Source of the DNA: Basidiobolus meristosporus CBS 931.73
Taxonomy: Eukaryota > Basidiobolomycota > Basidiobolomycetes > Basidiobolales > Basidiobolaceae
Length of the DNA: 64,000 nucleotides
Direction: 5' to 3'
NCBI GenBank assembly: GCA_002104905.1
Contig: MCFE01000018.1
Span: forward strand, 182,066 to 246,065
Shown: piece by piece, positions 34,117 to 46,014 of the stretch
Numbering within the stretch: position 1 is the stretch's first letter
How the letters are laid out: each line of letters begins with the position of its first letter
Notes under the pieces: model-generated
The model's database searches: none
Told to the model about the DNA's origin: nothing
The model's input: only the letters and a program-made list of their open reading frames with translations
Position numbers and translations under genes: made by a program

Positions 34117-35220
34117 TTATACATCCTTCTTGCTACTCGGTGAGGCAGGTTGCGTGGTTGCGTCTGTTATTATCCTTGAAACGATAGCTTCCGAGTCTTT
34201 CGTCAGTTTTTGGAGATCGTGTTTTTCGAGTACTCGACTATGCGCCTCTTGGTACACAGGTTGCAACTTTACAGCCTCTGTTATTTGCTCTTTGCTCTTG
34301 TGATATTCGTCAAGCAAAGCTCTGAGATCTGAATCACCAAATACAGCAGCGTGCTGTATTTTCAAGGCTTGCACTTGGTAGAGCATTACTTCGTTCATAG
34401 CTAGAGCACGCTGAACCAGAACTATTGGAGCAATATCTTCTGAATTGTTAAATAAATACACCAAACTCAACAAAAAGGCAAACGAAACTCGGCGAAAAAT
34501 TTGGACTACTTCATGAAAGTTTCCGAACTGTAACATAAAATCCTCTAAATGAAATTGCTGTTGATCGATGAGCAATGAAGTCTCAACAATTCCAAGTGCG
34601 AGTAAAAAGGTGACTCCATATGTCCTCCTGGGCTCCTTTCGCTTGAATATTGTGGCGAAACCTAAAGTTATGCCTACCAGTATGTAGCTCCCTAGGATTT
34701 CGGGAAGGTTGAAGATGATATAATCGTTGGGGTTCTGGCACCAAATGCAGTTCAAAAACGCGAACTCCCCGAATTTGTTATAAGTCAGCCGATTGTCCTT
34801 TATGTACAAGAGCTGCACTAAACCGTACATTCGGTTGAAGGAGCTAGGGTCCTGGACTAGCTCATAGCGATTCTTATAGTCCGACAGCTTGAAATTCGAG
34901 TTGAGCTCAAAATCGTAATCAACAGAAGATCTGTTTGCAGCATAATCTCTAAAGCGATTACGAAGCTGATAATTTGGTACATTTGGGTGAACTCCAAGTG
35001 TTCGGAAAATATCATTGCTGGAGTAATAGAGGCTACAGCTGTAGTACAACTGATAAGCGACAACAGCTAAAACCAGATAGTTTGCTACAACCTCGGCTCT
35101 AGTAACAGGGCGCTTTGGATAGCCAATGCTTCTCTTTTGCTCCACAAGAGAAATTGCTCTCTTAAATGCCCAGATGAGGATAGGAAAGAATATGCAGGTG
35201 ATACAAATCTGAATATACAT
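34117..35220 (-). CDS. Diverged J-like membrane protein without HPD motif
   Basis: 367 aa, uninterrupted, ATG at 35220. It shows the same layout as its neighbour: an N-terminal membrane segment (ITCIFFPILIWAFKRAISLV), a second one (YLVLAVVAYQLYYSCSLYY), a J-like region NDIFRTLGVHPNVPNYQLRN...YELVQDPSSFNRMYG...LTYNKFGEF at about residues 69-145, then two more membrane segments (ILGSYILVGITLGFATIF; YGVTFLLALGIVETSLLI). Where a J domain has HPD this one has an insert (ANRSSVDYDFELNSNF) and no HPD, so it probably cannot stimulate Hsp70. CIWC sits where the neighbour has CNKC. The C-terminal ~90 residues are charged and may form coiled coil. A tandem duplication followed by loss of the catalytic loop is inferred; a scaffold or regulatory role is possible. 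Confidence 0.75.
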   Translation of the reverse strand: MYIQICITCIFFPILIWAFKRAISLVEQKRSIGYPKRPVTRAEVVANYLVLAVVAYQLYYSCSLYYSSNDIFRTLGVHPNVPNYQLRNRFRDYAANRSSVDYDFELNSNFKLSDYKNRYELVQDPSSFNRMYGLVQLLYIKDNRLTYNKFGEFAFLNCIWCQNPNDYIIFNLPEILGSYILVGITLGFATIFKRKEPRRTYGVTFLLALGIVETSLLIDQQQFHLEDFMLQFGNFHEVVQIFRRVSFAFLLSLVYLFNNSEDIAPIVLVQRALAMNEVMLYQVQALKIQHAAVFGDSDLRALLDEYHKSKEQITEAVKLQPVYQEAHSRVLEKHDLQKLTKDSEAIVSRIITDATTQPASPSSKKDV

Positions 35221-36212
35221 AAGCTTCTTTGAAAAGTCAACTATACACAGGGGTTGGTGAAGTTATGTTTCATCTACTGCGATACGATTTATGTATTCTT
35301 GGCCAGCTAGGTCAGGCGAATGCTATTTACCAATCATTACAACTTACGGCCTATAATGTAAGTGAGTACTTCGAAGAGGCTTGACTGTACTAAAATTGGT
35401 ATGAGTTTGTCAAGACATGCTACAGGGGGTAGCCCCGCAAACTGTAGTCTAGAGTATTCCAAAACAAGATGTTTTGCGAAATGGCAGTTGGACCTTCCTT
35501 GTCTGCACTTCCATTTTAGCGGTTGGCCATACTAATATAATTCTCAAACTCAGTGTTTGGTCATACTACCACGTAAAAAAATTATTACCAAATCATAGTT
35601 ATAATTATGTTTCGAGATGCAGGTGGTGTTTTATTGTTGGGGTTCATAAGCAGGAGAATGATGCTGCTGGAGAAATATGTACCTTACCATCCACATGTTT
35701 TGTGTGCAAACCAATACCAATAGAAACTAGCTCACTCATGCATGGGTGCTGAGTTCTTAAATGGGATTCACATGTATCGCCCAGCTTTTCTAGATAGCAC
35801 TCGACGATGTATGTTTTACTTGTACTATTGATATATTTGTATACGGTAGATACTACAATGTTCACAAATAGCTTATCTAATTAGACTAACTACTCGTTCG
35901 ATTCGCAAAACCATAAAAATCTCAGATCGACACGGATTCACATATCGATTTCTGTATTAGTAAGAAAAAAACATGTATGATCTCATGTATGGATATGGAT
36001 CTAGTATCTTCGATGCTGCTGGCCTAGCCTACTTTAATACTAGGAACTATCTATTACAATATTGTGCATACATTATTATTATAAGTAATCAGGTGTGAAA
36101 TTTACCATATTGTTGGTACATAGATAGTGCCAATAGAATTGGATATCCCGTCCATGTCTTCCAAATCTATTTTGACAAACTATCAAATCTATTGGTATTA
36201 TATTTAGAGCCA
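35221..36212. other. Intergenic region, nothing firm
   Basis: About 1 kb without repeats shared with the rest of the window that I could detect. A 92-codon plus frame (35474-35752) has no recognisable domain, and an opposing frame overlaps it. Not called as a gene. Confidence 0.4.
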
Positions 36213-36300
36213 GAAGAGGGGTTATTGATCGCCAGCAGGTGAAATCTTTCTTTCAAAAGTTCAAAATAGAGAAGCAAGGTGCTATAGAGGTATATTTTTC
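36213..36300 (-). repeat. Possible relic of the telomeric LINE 3' tail
   Basis: GGGTTATTGATCGCC, then AGCAGGTGAAATCTTT and CTTTCA resembles the TTAGGG...TCACC-loop-GGTGAAATCTTTATTTCA junction of the terminal elements, including the hairpin stem (with one G-T pair). If real, this spot was once a chromosome end or received an internal insertion. Confidence 0.35.
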
Positions 36301-36363
36301 ACAAGTAAATAGGGGGGTCAACTTGAGAAGGCTAATGAGAATGATCCTTGAGCTTGTAAGAAG

Positions 36364-36802
36364 TCAAAACTGCTGTAAACCTTAAAAATTTTCCTAAATG
36401 AATTTTCAATAAACTTGGTCACTTATATTGCAGTCTACAGATCCTTGAGATTTCTTGACAAACTCCTTGTTGCAATTCACTTGGTGAATGTGTACCAAGA
36501 TATTGTTGTAAATTTCGTAATTACACCATAATACTCACCTAACTTGTTCACTTAGAACATTGTCTACAAATCTTGGATAATTCTGACTAAATCCCTTGTC
36601 AAAGTTTATTTTGGCATTTCCCCAATCATGAGATTTCTCAGAGCTTTCCCAACAGCCCCAAACTTGGCACATATGCTCTCGCGCCCTGTACAGACATATT
36701 CTATATAAAATTATAAATACTACTTTTACATTAAATAAATCATTAAGTGAAAACTACATAATCTACTTGTTCACTTGCAATATCTCCAAAACTCTTATAA
36801 CA
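36364..36802 (+). repeat. copia LTR (36504-36802) next to an older LTR fragment (36364-36503)
   Basis: The older fragment keeps '...gacaaactccttgttgcaattcacttgg'. The second LTR starts TGTTGTAAATTTC and ends CTTATAACA; it is about 50 bp shorter than the intact LTRs. Both are plus orientation. Confidence 0.75.
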
Positions 36803-37003
36803 GCTATTACAGCTGAATGTAAGCTTTTCATCCATCAAATGGATGTAAAACTTCATTTTTGATTAGAGAACCTTATGAGGAAATGAATATGATCCAGCCT
36901 GATAGGCTTATTGGGCAGAATAGCCCCCATTTGGTTTTCACGCTAAAAAACTCCATAAGGTCTCAAGTAATCATGAGAGCTCTGAGTTGCAAGATAGATT
37001 CAT
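36803..37003 (+). pseudogene. copia RT fragment
   Basis: Degenerate reading [19 protein letters not shown], then LIGLLGRIAPIWF, matching [12 protein letters not shown] and the GFADQDNPHLVCKLKKSLYG stretch of the copia RT. It follows the LTR directly although RT belongs 2 kb inside the element, so it is a deletion product. It ends at the RdRP chimera. Confidence 0.75.
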
Positions 37004-37622
37004 ATGTATATTAACAGAACTGAAGTCTTTGGCTTGGGCGTAGGTGAACAAGGCTTCCGCCCATCCTATCATCAGGTACGACCGCAAGAACGCCCTTGTA
37101 TCCGCCAAAGCGAATCTGAAATGCACCAGGTGTCAGCTTCTGGTTGGAGATTTCCGCAGCTAATGACAATGCGATTTGCCCGACTCCATTAGAATATGAA
37201 TGGCCGTTGCGCATGATATGGCAAAGAACCAACAGCTATGCTCCCGAAGCTGGGTGGATGAAAAAGCCAGGAAGCGATAATGTCGCTTGCCAATATGAAA
37301 TCCTTCAGTCAATGTTTCCTCAAAACTGTCGAAAACGGCTTGATTCAGCTGGCTGTTCGGGCCTATCTTCTCAAATCGCTCTTCTGAGAAGGTGACCTGG
37401 ATGAAGTACTCTCGGTATTGATGAAAGTGCCTCAACACTCGGTTTGAGGGCTCCAAAGATGGTGGTAAGAGGTGGATCTTGCTGGGAGTAACGAATGTCT
37501 AGACTTCAATTCCCGGATAGTCTCCAAACACTCAAAAATTCGTAGTTGTCGACAAATACTCATGTTACTTCTGATTGGAAAAATACTTTGGCGTATTCTT
37601 CTGTTTCTTGATTTTGAGGGCG
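37004..37622 (-). pseudogene. Chimeric RdRP pseudogene with a patch near-identical to the intact gene
   Basis: Minus strand. Three pieces of the intact RdRP at 54268-57740 are joined: a diverged piece (37620-37510) matching 54690-54815, then 37505-37233 matching 55535-55810 with almost no differences, then 37215-37015 matching 55970-56165 almost exactly. Relative to the intact gene ~720 bp and ~160 bp are missing at the two joints, and the reading frame breaks after CWFF. The diverged part is joined to the old catalytic relic at 37623. So old pseudogene sequence carries a young patch, which means gene conversion from, or partial re-copying of, the intact gene. Confidence 0.9.
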
Positions 37623-40600
37623 CCTTTTTACTCCAAGCTTTCATATCCGCTCCCATATTCACATGGTTGGACCACACATACCATCTGTTTGCTTTGTAGA
37701 ACCAAATGTGAACTGATACCAATTAGGTGTACTGTCAATCTAGATCTACCGATTAGCTAATCCATTGCGATTAGCTAGTTAAATGCGTCAGTCGATCCAC
37801 CTAATTCCGGTATTGTACATTGTCAATTTCTAACCAAATGCAATTTGCACCAATGAAAACCTCATTTATTAACACTCTCCACCCATGTGAGAGGAAAATA
37901 CCTTAATTCGGTAAGCGCTCCAAATAATGCGACTAATGGATTGTCAAGACGAGTATCGCGATCTTATAATTTTTGCATCGTGTTTTCGATGTGAACTATA
38001 AAACGATTCATTGCCATATAGTAGCCGATTTGTTAATTGGCAGGTTTCAAAGCTAGTATCTTGATAAAGTTGCGCTTTACGATAATGACCACAACTGAGG
38101 GTAGCATAATTGGGATATTGTCAATGCTTCAACCATTAACACCTATGTAATATTGTCCAGCTCCTATTCAGCATGCATGCGGACTCTCTTATCATCAATT
38201 GCTTTTTGGGGATGAAGTATAAATTTAAACCCAACTCTGGTATTTCTCAGTCAACAGCATCTACAAGTCGTCAAGTAATCAAAAACCTGGGGATGGGGAT
38301 GAAACCATTGCCATCGAATTTAATAACTACCCCTACTCAGGGTGGAGTTTTATCTCCTTTCGGCAAGTGGCGCACATATCATACCAATTTTGTCAGTAAC
38401 ATGAACTATATAATTCCGAGATCTTTTATATTATGCATTGTTATTCTAAAGAGAAATGTGATCTGATAAAATTGCCTTTTTCAGTGAGCAGTACATTGAT
38501 TGGCACTACCTTGCTATGGGTATGGAATATTAAACAAATAATATGGATTGAATCAACTAGCGGAATTAATATACCAATCCAAATATTCTACAATATTGAC
38601 AAGGTACCGCTTACAATTCTTCATGCCATCATCTGTTGACATATGATCATAGTATTAAGTTAGATACAAGGGTGCGTACTTGATCGCGTTTGAGCGGACT
38701 AGCCAGTTAATAGGCAAAGTCAAGACAGCCAGGACACACTTATCGTGATGCGCTATGTAATATCATCAACAGCTATGCATTTGGCTTTCAAGTATAACGT
38801 AGTGCATAATTAATCGACTACTTGTTTTACATTTCCGTGGCCATTTGCGAAATGGCTTTCCATCAATGCTATGATTGCAATGTTCCATCTATGCTACTGA
38901 CCGGAGCATCGGCACTATCACAATCACACTACCATCGGCAGTGATCATGTGCATTGAAAGACATAAGTAACTCACGATATTAGCGATGAGTTCTGCCAAT
39001 CAACTAGTCAGACTGCTAGTATTGCATACCAGATTAAGGTGTTAGTATCTCAGATGGTTGGTGAGGGTTATTAAACAGGCTCTTTAAGGATCTATCGGTT
39101 GAATCAGTAATCAGATAGCAACCGACGATTTGTAGGAGGAATATATGATCAGATATACTTGAATTGGGTGGATTCTCTCATGTTCATAACTGGCTTATTT
39201 CAGTGAAATATCTACTCGGTGGATCTAGACTGATGAAGCATTTGATTAGTGCTGTTCACATCGATATCTACGTAGGGAACAAATGACATGTGAAGCCCAG
39301 CAATGTGAATATGGGAATGGGTAAAGAGGCCTGGAAGAAAGTGGCTGACTCTGTATTACTACCAATGACTTTCGATCATGACCCTGTGAAAAAAATGCCA
39401 TACAGAAGGAGTGGATAAATCATTACCAAAGATGCAGCATAAAAGGCTGACTAGGGCTTGACAAACATCAAGCCTAGTTTCACTCTACAAAAAGCCCGCC
39501 GTTAGACTGAATATTCCGTTTGCAGCGTCTCTGCTTGGCAGTCTTCCATCTGGAGGTCATTACTGTACCAGTACCGGAGAAGTTCGCATGAATTTTCAAG
39601 CGTGTCATGTTATATCCGAACCGCAGGTCACACAAGACAAAGTTTCTTTGTTGTCACGTCTAGAGTACTTGTAAAGAATAAAACATCTATCGAGGGTAAT
39701 TCTTAGTTGAATATATGGTATAGTTTAGGTTTGATATTTAAGAATGGATACTATCTTCTATGGGGGAATAGAAAGTATTAGAGCTTGAAAGTTGGAGGTA
39801 TAGTAGTTTTGCATGGATTTAACGTTGCGCTATATAATTCTGGATTCTAAAGATAAAAAATTAATTAAACCCTAACCGCGATACCAAAGCTGGGCACGTT
39901 CGGTTCCGAACTTAATAGGTTTCTGAGAATATCGAAAAAATTATGGTATTTATTCGGCGTACAGGTGTCGTCAAATATCCCAGAGCCTTGCTTTTGACTA
40001 AATCCAACAATAATGTAGTGAAAGAGTCTACCGATTTCAGGAAACCTGTTGGGATCATATTTCCCAATGTTTCATCTATCCAGTTTGAATGGTAGTGAAG
40101 AACATTAGACTTTTGAACCTGTGCTTGGGCGTTCATGATTTGATCGGTCATACATCGGTGATCATCTTTTAAATGCATAAATATGCTATTGTAAACCAAT
40201 ATACTGAACAGCAGTACAATTATGAGTCGATTCAGAGAAGCTTACAGAAATTCGGCAGTTCAGAGGGCCTCCGAGTCGATGCGTTCAGAACTGAGTATTC
40301 ATTGACTTTGGCATAATTGAATGCGTCTTCCGTCCATGCCAACGTCAGATACGGCAACCAGAACGCTCTTGAGTCCACCAAAGCAGCACTGAAATACACC
40401 GAGTATAATCAGTCCTATGGCTTTTACTAGAGATTCCTGCAGCGAATACCATAGCAATTTGACTGATCCCATTTGCATTTAATTTACCACTGTACATGGT
40501 ATTCATGATTCCTTTCACTACATTGTTGCTCAGGGTTTTACCTGCTCATTTACAGGAAAGACAAAGGTCAATACTTGTGGTATGATGGGTAACGCAGCAG

Positions 40601-40900
40601 AAATTACTTAAATGACTCATCCACTTGCAAATGAAATCTACATATTTCACTAGCCTTAAAATATAACCCTTCTACGGCTGAGAATTATGCATGCTAGGCT
40701 TCTGCTGTTTAAAATACATAATTTCAGCGGAGGTAGAACTTTTGGATACTAGTGAACATTATGTTTTAAGGTTGCTGATTGAAATAACCCGCTGCGCATT
40801 GTTGATTGGCACTACAAAATATTATACAACCGTATGTGGCTTGTATCTAATCACTGTAATGTGGATCTGTTTCCAAATTCGTAGTTCAGTGCTATGAAGA
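37623..40900 (-). pseudogene. RdRP pseudogene 1, second copy
   Basis: Direct duplicate of 397-3660 (offset ~37.23 kb at the start), with a ~24-bp insertion near 37757. The minus frame at 40199-39912 (DDHRCMTDQIMNAQAQ..., WIDETLGNMIPTGFLKS) again shows the RdRP mid domain. Decay pattern and stops are mostly shared with copy 1, so decay came before duplication. Confidence 0.7.
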
Positions 40901-42740
40901 ACTACATGATATCTAGATCTTTTATTTTTTACACTATTGTTCCAAAATGCAATGTGATCTGAGACTCCTGCTGTTTTCAGTAAGCGGTACAATGATTAGC
41001 AGCACCATGCCGTAGATATGAGATATGTATCACATGTTGTATGGTTGGAATCAACCGATGGATTTGATAAATCATTCCAAATATTCTACACTGTGGTCAT
41101 GGTGCCGCTCACGACTCTTCGTGCCGTCAGGTGTTGATACATAGCCATACTACCAAGTAGATATTGTTGTTCAGACTTCACCACGTTTTAGCGGACTACC
41201 CAATTTGTAGATGTAACCAAGAGGGCCAGGAATATACATGTCGAGATGCGTTATATAATGTCATCAACAGTAATGTACTGGGCATTCAGATATGATGTAA
41301 AGCATTATTAATCTGCGATTTAGGAAACGTTTCTTTGGCTGGTTGGGATAATACTCTTCATCAGGTCCATTATTGCAATATTACATCAACACTACCGCCG
41401 TGGAATCAGCACTATCCTAATCACGTTGCCATCAGCGATATGCATAAGCATATTGGCACACATGTAAACCTATCACATTGTTAACTTTGCGACTTGCCAA
41501 TCAGCCGGTCGCATTGTTGGCATAGCGTGCCGATTCAAGGCATTACCTTTCTGAGATGTATGGTGAAAGTTATTAAAGGGATCTGTACGTTTCTATCGGT
41601 ACAAGCAGTATTCAGATAGAAATTGACGATACGAAATTGAATAAATGCTCAGATATACCTGAATAGGGTGGATTTCCACATGTTCATAACTGGCTTATCT
41701 CAGTGAATCAGCCACTCGGTAGATCGAGATTGCTGAAGGTTCCGATTAGTGCTGATTCGCGTTGACCTCTACATTGGGAACGAATAACATCTGAAGCCCA
41801 GCAATGCGAATATGGAAATGGATGTTGAGGCCTGGAGCAAAGTGACTGACTTTGCATTATTGCCAATAACTTTCGATCATGACCCCGGAAGTATGTACCA
41901 TACGCAAGGAGTGGATAAATCATTACCAAAGATGCAGTATAAAAGGCAAGCTGTGAGATGACGAACAGCAAGCATAGTTTCACTCTACAAAAAGCCCGCC
42001 GTTAGACTGAATATTCCGTTTGCAGCTATTCTGCTTGGTAGCCTTCCATCCGTAGTTCATTTACTGAACCAGTGCCGGTGTAACTCACATGAACTTCCAT
42101 CAATGACATGTTGAATCCGAACCTCAGGTTTCCAGCGTCTAGTTGAAGTATGTTTGGTGTAACGACTAGAGTACCTGTAAAGAATAAAACGTTTTTCGAG
42201 GGTGAATCTTATTTGGATGAATGATATGGGTTGGGTTGAATAGTAACGAATTGACACTTACTCCTATAGAGAGTAGCAATCATTTTGACCGGGTAAGTCT
42301 ACTTTGTTATCTTGGCATGAGTTTGACCTTGCGCTATGTCAGAAATTGGGCAGTTCGGACGTTCTCCAGGTCAATGCTTGCTGAACTGGGACTTCTTTGG
42401 CCTTTGGCGTCAGTGAATAAGTCTACCGCCCATTCTAACGTCAGATACGACCGAGAGAACGCTCTTGTGCAACTGAAATGCACCGGGTACAATCAATGCT
42501 ATTACATTTAATGGTGATTTCTTTAGGGAACGCCATCGCAATCTGACAGACTCCGGTTCCAATCCAATGGCGACTATATGAAATGTCCATGAGATCTTCC
42601 AATTCAACGTTGCGCAGTATTTTAAATATTCGTTGGCTGGATATACAAAGGCCCATACTCAAGGTATGATAGGCGCCGTAGTCGACATTCCTAAAATCAA
42701 TCATTAATGCGAGAATGAAAAATACGTGTGTCAACCGTCT
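40900..42740 (-). pseudogene. RdRP pseudogene 2-type copy with mid domain
   Basis: 40900-41940 duplicates 3660-4700. From ~41960 the sequence switches to the subtype seen at 28870-29230, and the mid domain follows at 42734-42350 (minus frame LSMGLCISSQRIFKILRNVE, IGTGVCQIAMAFPKEITIK). The switch point lies inside the catalytic region, so this copy is recombinant between two subtypes. Left arm of palindrome P4. Confidence 0.65.
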
Positions 42741-43745
42741 TAAAATAAAACCTCTTCGGAATTGAGAATACGAATGACGTGTCCCGGCCGTTAGTAATTC
42801 ATATCTACATCCGACAACTAACCAAGTTTCATCATATCAACCGAATTATAAATATTACGTAATGTCAAAACAAAACAATAAACATATGCTACGCTACTAT
42901 ACTTGAATTGTCTGATCTAAACCATTCCTACTCTCTATATGAGAAAGTGTCAATTCGTTACTATTCAACCCAACCCATATCATTCATCCAAATAAGATTC
43001 ACCCTCGAAAAACGTTTTATTCTTTACAGGTACTCTAGTCGTTACACCAAACATACTTCAACTAGACGCTGGAAACCTGAGGTTCGGATTCAACATGTCA
43101 TTGATGGAAGTTCATGTGAGTTACACCGGCACTGGTTCAGTAAATGAACTACGGATGGAAGGCTACCAAGCAGAATAGCTGCAAACGGAATATTCAGTCT
43201 AACGGCGGGCTTTTTGTAGAGTGAAACTATGCTTGCTGTTCGTCATCTCACAGCTTGCCTTTTATACTGCATCTTTGGTAATGATTTATCCACTCCTTGC
43301 GTATGGTACATACTTCCGGGGTCATGATCGAAAGTTATTGGCAATAATGCAAAGTCAGTCACTTTGCTCCAGGCCTCAACATCCATTTCCATATTCGCAT
43401 TGCTGGGCTTCAGATGTTATTCGTTCCCAATGTAGAGGTCAACGCGAATCAGCACTAATCGGAACCTTCAGCAATCTCGATCTACCGAGTGGCTGATTCA
43501 CTGAGATAAGCCAGTTATGAACATGTGGAAATCCACCCTATTCAGGTATATCTGAGCATTTATTCAATTTCGTATCGTCAATTTCTATCTGAATACTGCT
43601 TGTACCGATAGAAACGTACAGATCCCTTTAATAACTTTCACCATACATCTCAGAAAGGTAATGCCTTGAATCGGCACGCTATGCCAACAATGCGACCGGC
43701 TGATTGGCAAGTCGCAAATTTAACAATGTGATAGGTTTACATGTG
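41460..43745. repeat. Inverted repeat (palindrome P4): arms ~41460-42275 and ~42925-43745
   Basis: Arms of ~815 bp in opposite orientation with very few differences: two antisense frames of 91 and 66 codons (41983-41708 and 42257-42057, minus) recur with unchanged protein sequence on the plus strand at 43221-43496 and 42950-43147. The ~650-bp spacer holds an RdRP mid-domain fragment (minus) and an AT-rich piece. This is the longest near-perfect palindrome in the window. Confidence 0.92.
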
Positions 43746-43760
43746 CCACATTATGCTGGT
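42905..43760 (+). pseudogene. RdRP catalytic fragment, plus strand (right arm of P4)
   Basis: Reverse complement of 41460-42275. Reads IRFTLEKRFILYRYSSRY, aligned with NTLKENQIFVRYTDPQN of the intact RdRP, and later KLLAIMQSQSLCSRPQHPFP in the post-catalytic position. Confidence 0.65.
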
Positions 43761-43779
43761 GCTTACTGCGGATGGTCAC

Positions 43780-45110
43780 GTAATTGGGATAGTACTAATA
43801 CCCTGGCCTGTGGCATTGAAATATTTGCGTTTGAATAATGCAAGTTTACTACAATAAAAATGAAGTAAATTACTGGACGTAGATACCTATTTCAAACAGC
43901 CTGAACCCGGCATACATAATTATGAACTGTAATAGGGTTATATTTTAAGGCGAGTGATATACTTCGATTTCGTTGGCAAGTTGATAAGACATTTTAGTAA
44001 TATCTATTACGTTGCCCACACTACCCCAAGTATGGCCTCAGTCTTTCCGGAACACGAGTATTCAATACCCTGATCAGCGTTGTAGTGAGAGAAATTATAG
44101 ATGCCATATAGTGGCAATTTGTATGCAAATGAAGTCAGCTATGTTGCCACGGTATTCGCTGCGGGAATCTTTAGTATATGACATAGGATTTCTAATACCG
44201 GATGCAGTCAAGTTCTGCTTTGGTGGAGACAACAGCGTACTTACGGTCCTGTCTAATATTACCAATGCCGGAAATCTGGTTTACTCACACCAATGCCTAA
44301 GTAATCTCCGCTCGGAACGTATCAACTTAAAGTACGTTCGATATATCATTCAATCTGTCATAGTAATTCAATTATATACATATCTAAACGTTACACCCAT
44401 GCCAATCTACTATTCATGCTAGGTTCAAAAACAAATTTTCCATGCTTTCTACAGGCGAGATACGGGTATATACACAAATATCAAACTTAAACCATAAAAT
44501 ACTTCCACCTTCGATAGACTTTTTATTCCTAACAAGTACTCTAGTGGCTACAACATATATACTCTGACTTGATGCTCGTGACTTGCGTTACGGATATAAC
44601 ACGACACGCTTGGAAATAGACGTGAGCACCCGTACTGGTACAGGAGTGACCTTCAGATCAAAGGCTGCCAAGCGGAGAAGCTGCAAACGGAATATTCAGT
44701 CAAACGGCGGACTTTTTGTAGAGTGAAACTAGGCTTGCTGTTTGATACACCGTAGCCAGCTTTTTATGCTGCATCCTTGGTAATAATTTATCCCCACATT
44801 TCGTATGAGATTATTATTCCAGGGTCATGATAGCATGTTATTGGTAGTAGAACAGAGTCAGCCACTTTGCTCCAGGCCTCTATTCACATTTCCACATTTA
44901 CACCGTTGGGCTGCACATGTCATTTGTTCCCAGTGTCGATGCTGATACGAATCGTTACTAATCGGCTCCTTTAGGAATCTCGATCCTCCGAGTGTCCGAT
45001 TCACTGAGATAGAAAAGCGATGAGCATAAGTGAATCCACGCAATTTAGGTAAATCCAGCCATATATTACCTGCACCTCATCGATATCTCCATGATTGCTG
45101 CTTTTATCAA
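43780..45110 (+). pseudogene. RdRP pseudogene (mid domain plus catalytic region), plus strand
   Basis: A 136-codon frame (44012-44422) contains SLVYDIGFLIPDAVKFCFGG and DNSVLTVLSNITNAGNLVYS, collinear with the LTPGAFQIRFGGYKGVLTVVPDDRMGGSLVH part of the intact RdRP, but its ends are not RdRP-like and the next part carries stops. The catalytic relic lies at 44470-45060 and duplicates 5700-6240. Confidence 0.65.
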
Positions 45111-46010
45111 TCAAACCGTACTGTTTTCATTTAATAACTTTCACCATCTATTCGTAAGGATAAGACCTCATTTCGTTATGCAATGCAAACGAGCTACTGA
45201 TTGATCGCCGATTCGTTAAGCCAATACCTCGACAGTGATGCTACAAATTTAGTATATATAATCATTTTATTGAATTGGATCAAGGTGAAGCTATTTATAA
45301 TAGGTATATAGCGTCAAATTTATAGAGTGCAATTCAAAAATACTTCTGGGCTAGTGATTATTTTCAATTAGCATGAATAAAGGATGCGCAATGAATTAAT
45401 TCAACATATTTCGATTTCACTTTAGCTCAGTCGACAGTATTCTGTGTGGATACAAGATTTCAGGTAACAGTATAAAGCATTAGTTAAGTTTTGTTTGCGA
45501 TATGCTTGTGCGTGGTATACTAATCAATCACCGCAATAACCTTATACTCAAATTTATCCCTTAACATTCTCTGGTACGGCATGAAATGAGGTAATTACTG
45601 AAAGCATGATTGGGACCAGTAGTGTGTTACCTAAGTACCGAGGTGGAAATCGACTTGGAGATCAAAATCCACCCATTACTTGATTATTTACCGTACCAAT
45701 ATCCATGGATTACTGGGTTTGAAGCCTGGAACCTATGTGCCGACCAGATTAGAATACCCGGGGTGCTTTCTTCCAGCCACACTCAACATGTAGCTTATGT
45801 ACACCATATGATTTTGGTTCTGAGCTGCAGTGCCCGATAACACTACGGAACTGGCAGTTCAAAATAATGGTGAATCAACATTACCGCCGAGTAACGATAA
45901 CCCACAATATATATGCCACGTACTAACCGTATCTCCCCACCTATTAATCACTCTCTACTTTCATTTGTAGGTACTCAATACCATAAAAATCATCAGTGAC
46001 ACTATAATAG
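45110..46010. repeat. Unclassified repeat block U (copy 2)
   Basis: Duplicate of 6340-7190. One plus frame is better preserved here (45610-45840: STEVEIDLEIKIHPLLDYLP, then PWITGFEAWNLCADQI), but I recognise no family. Confidence 0.6.
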
Positions 46011-46014
46011 TTGA

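Noticed and set aside
35474-35752. 92-codon plus frame in the intergenic region
   Set aside because: No domain, opposed by an overlapping minus frame, no recognisable promoter or poly(A) pair.
44012-44422. 136-codon frame as an independent gene
   Set aside because: Its centre is the RdRP mid domain, both ends are unrelated and the next part is full of stops. Kept only as a pseudogene piece.
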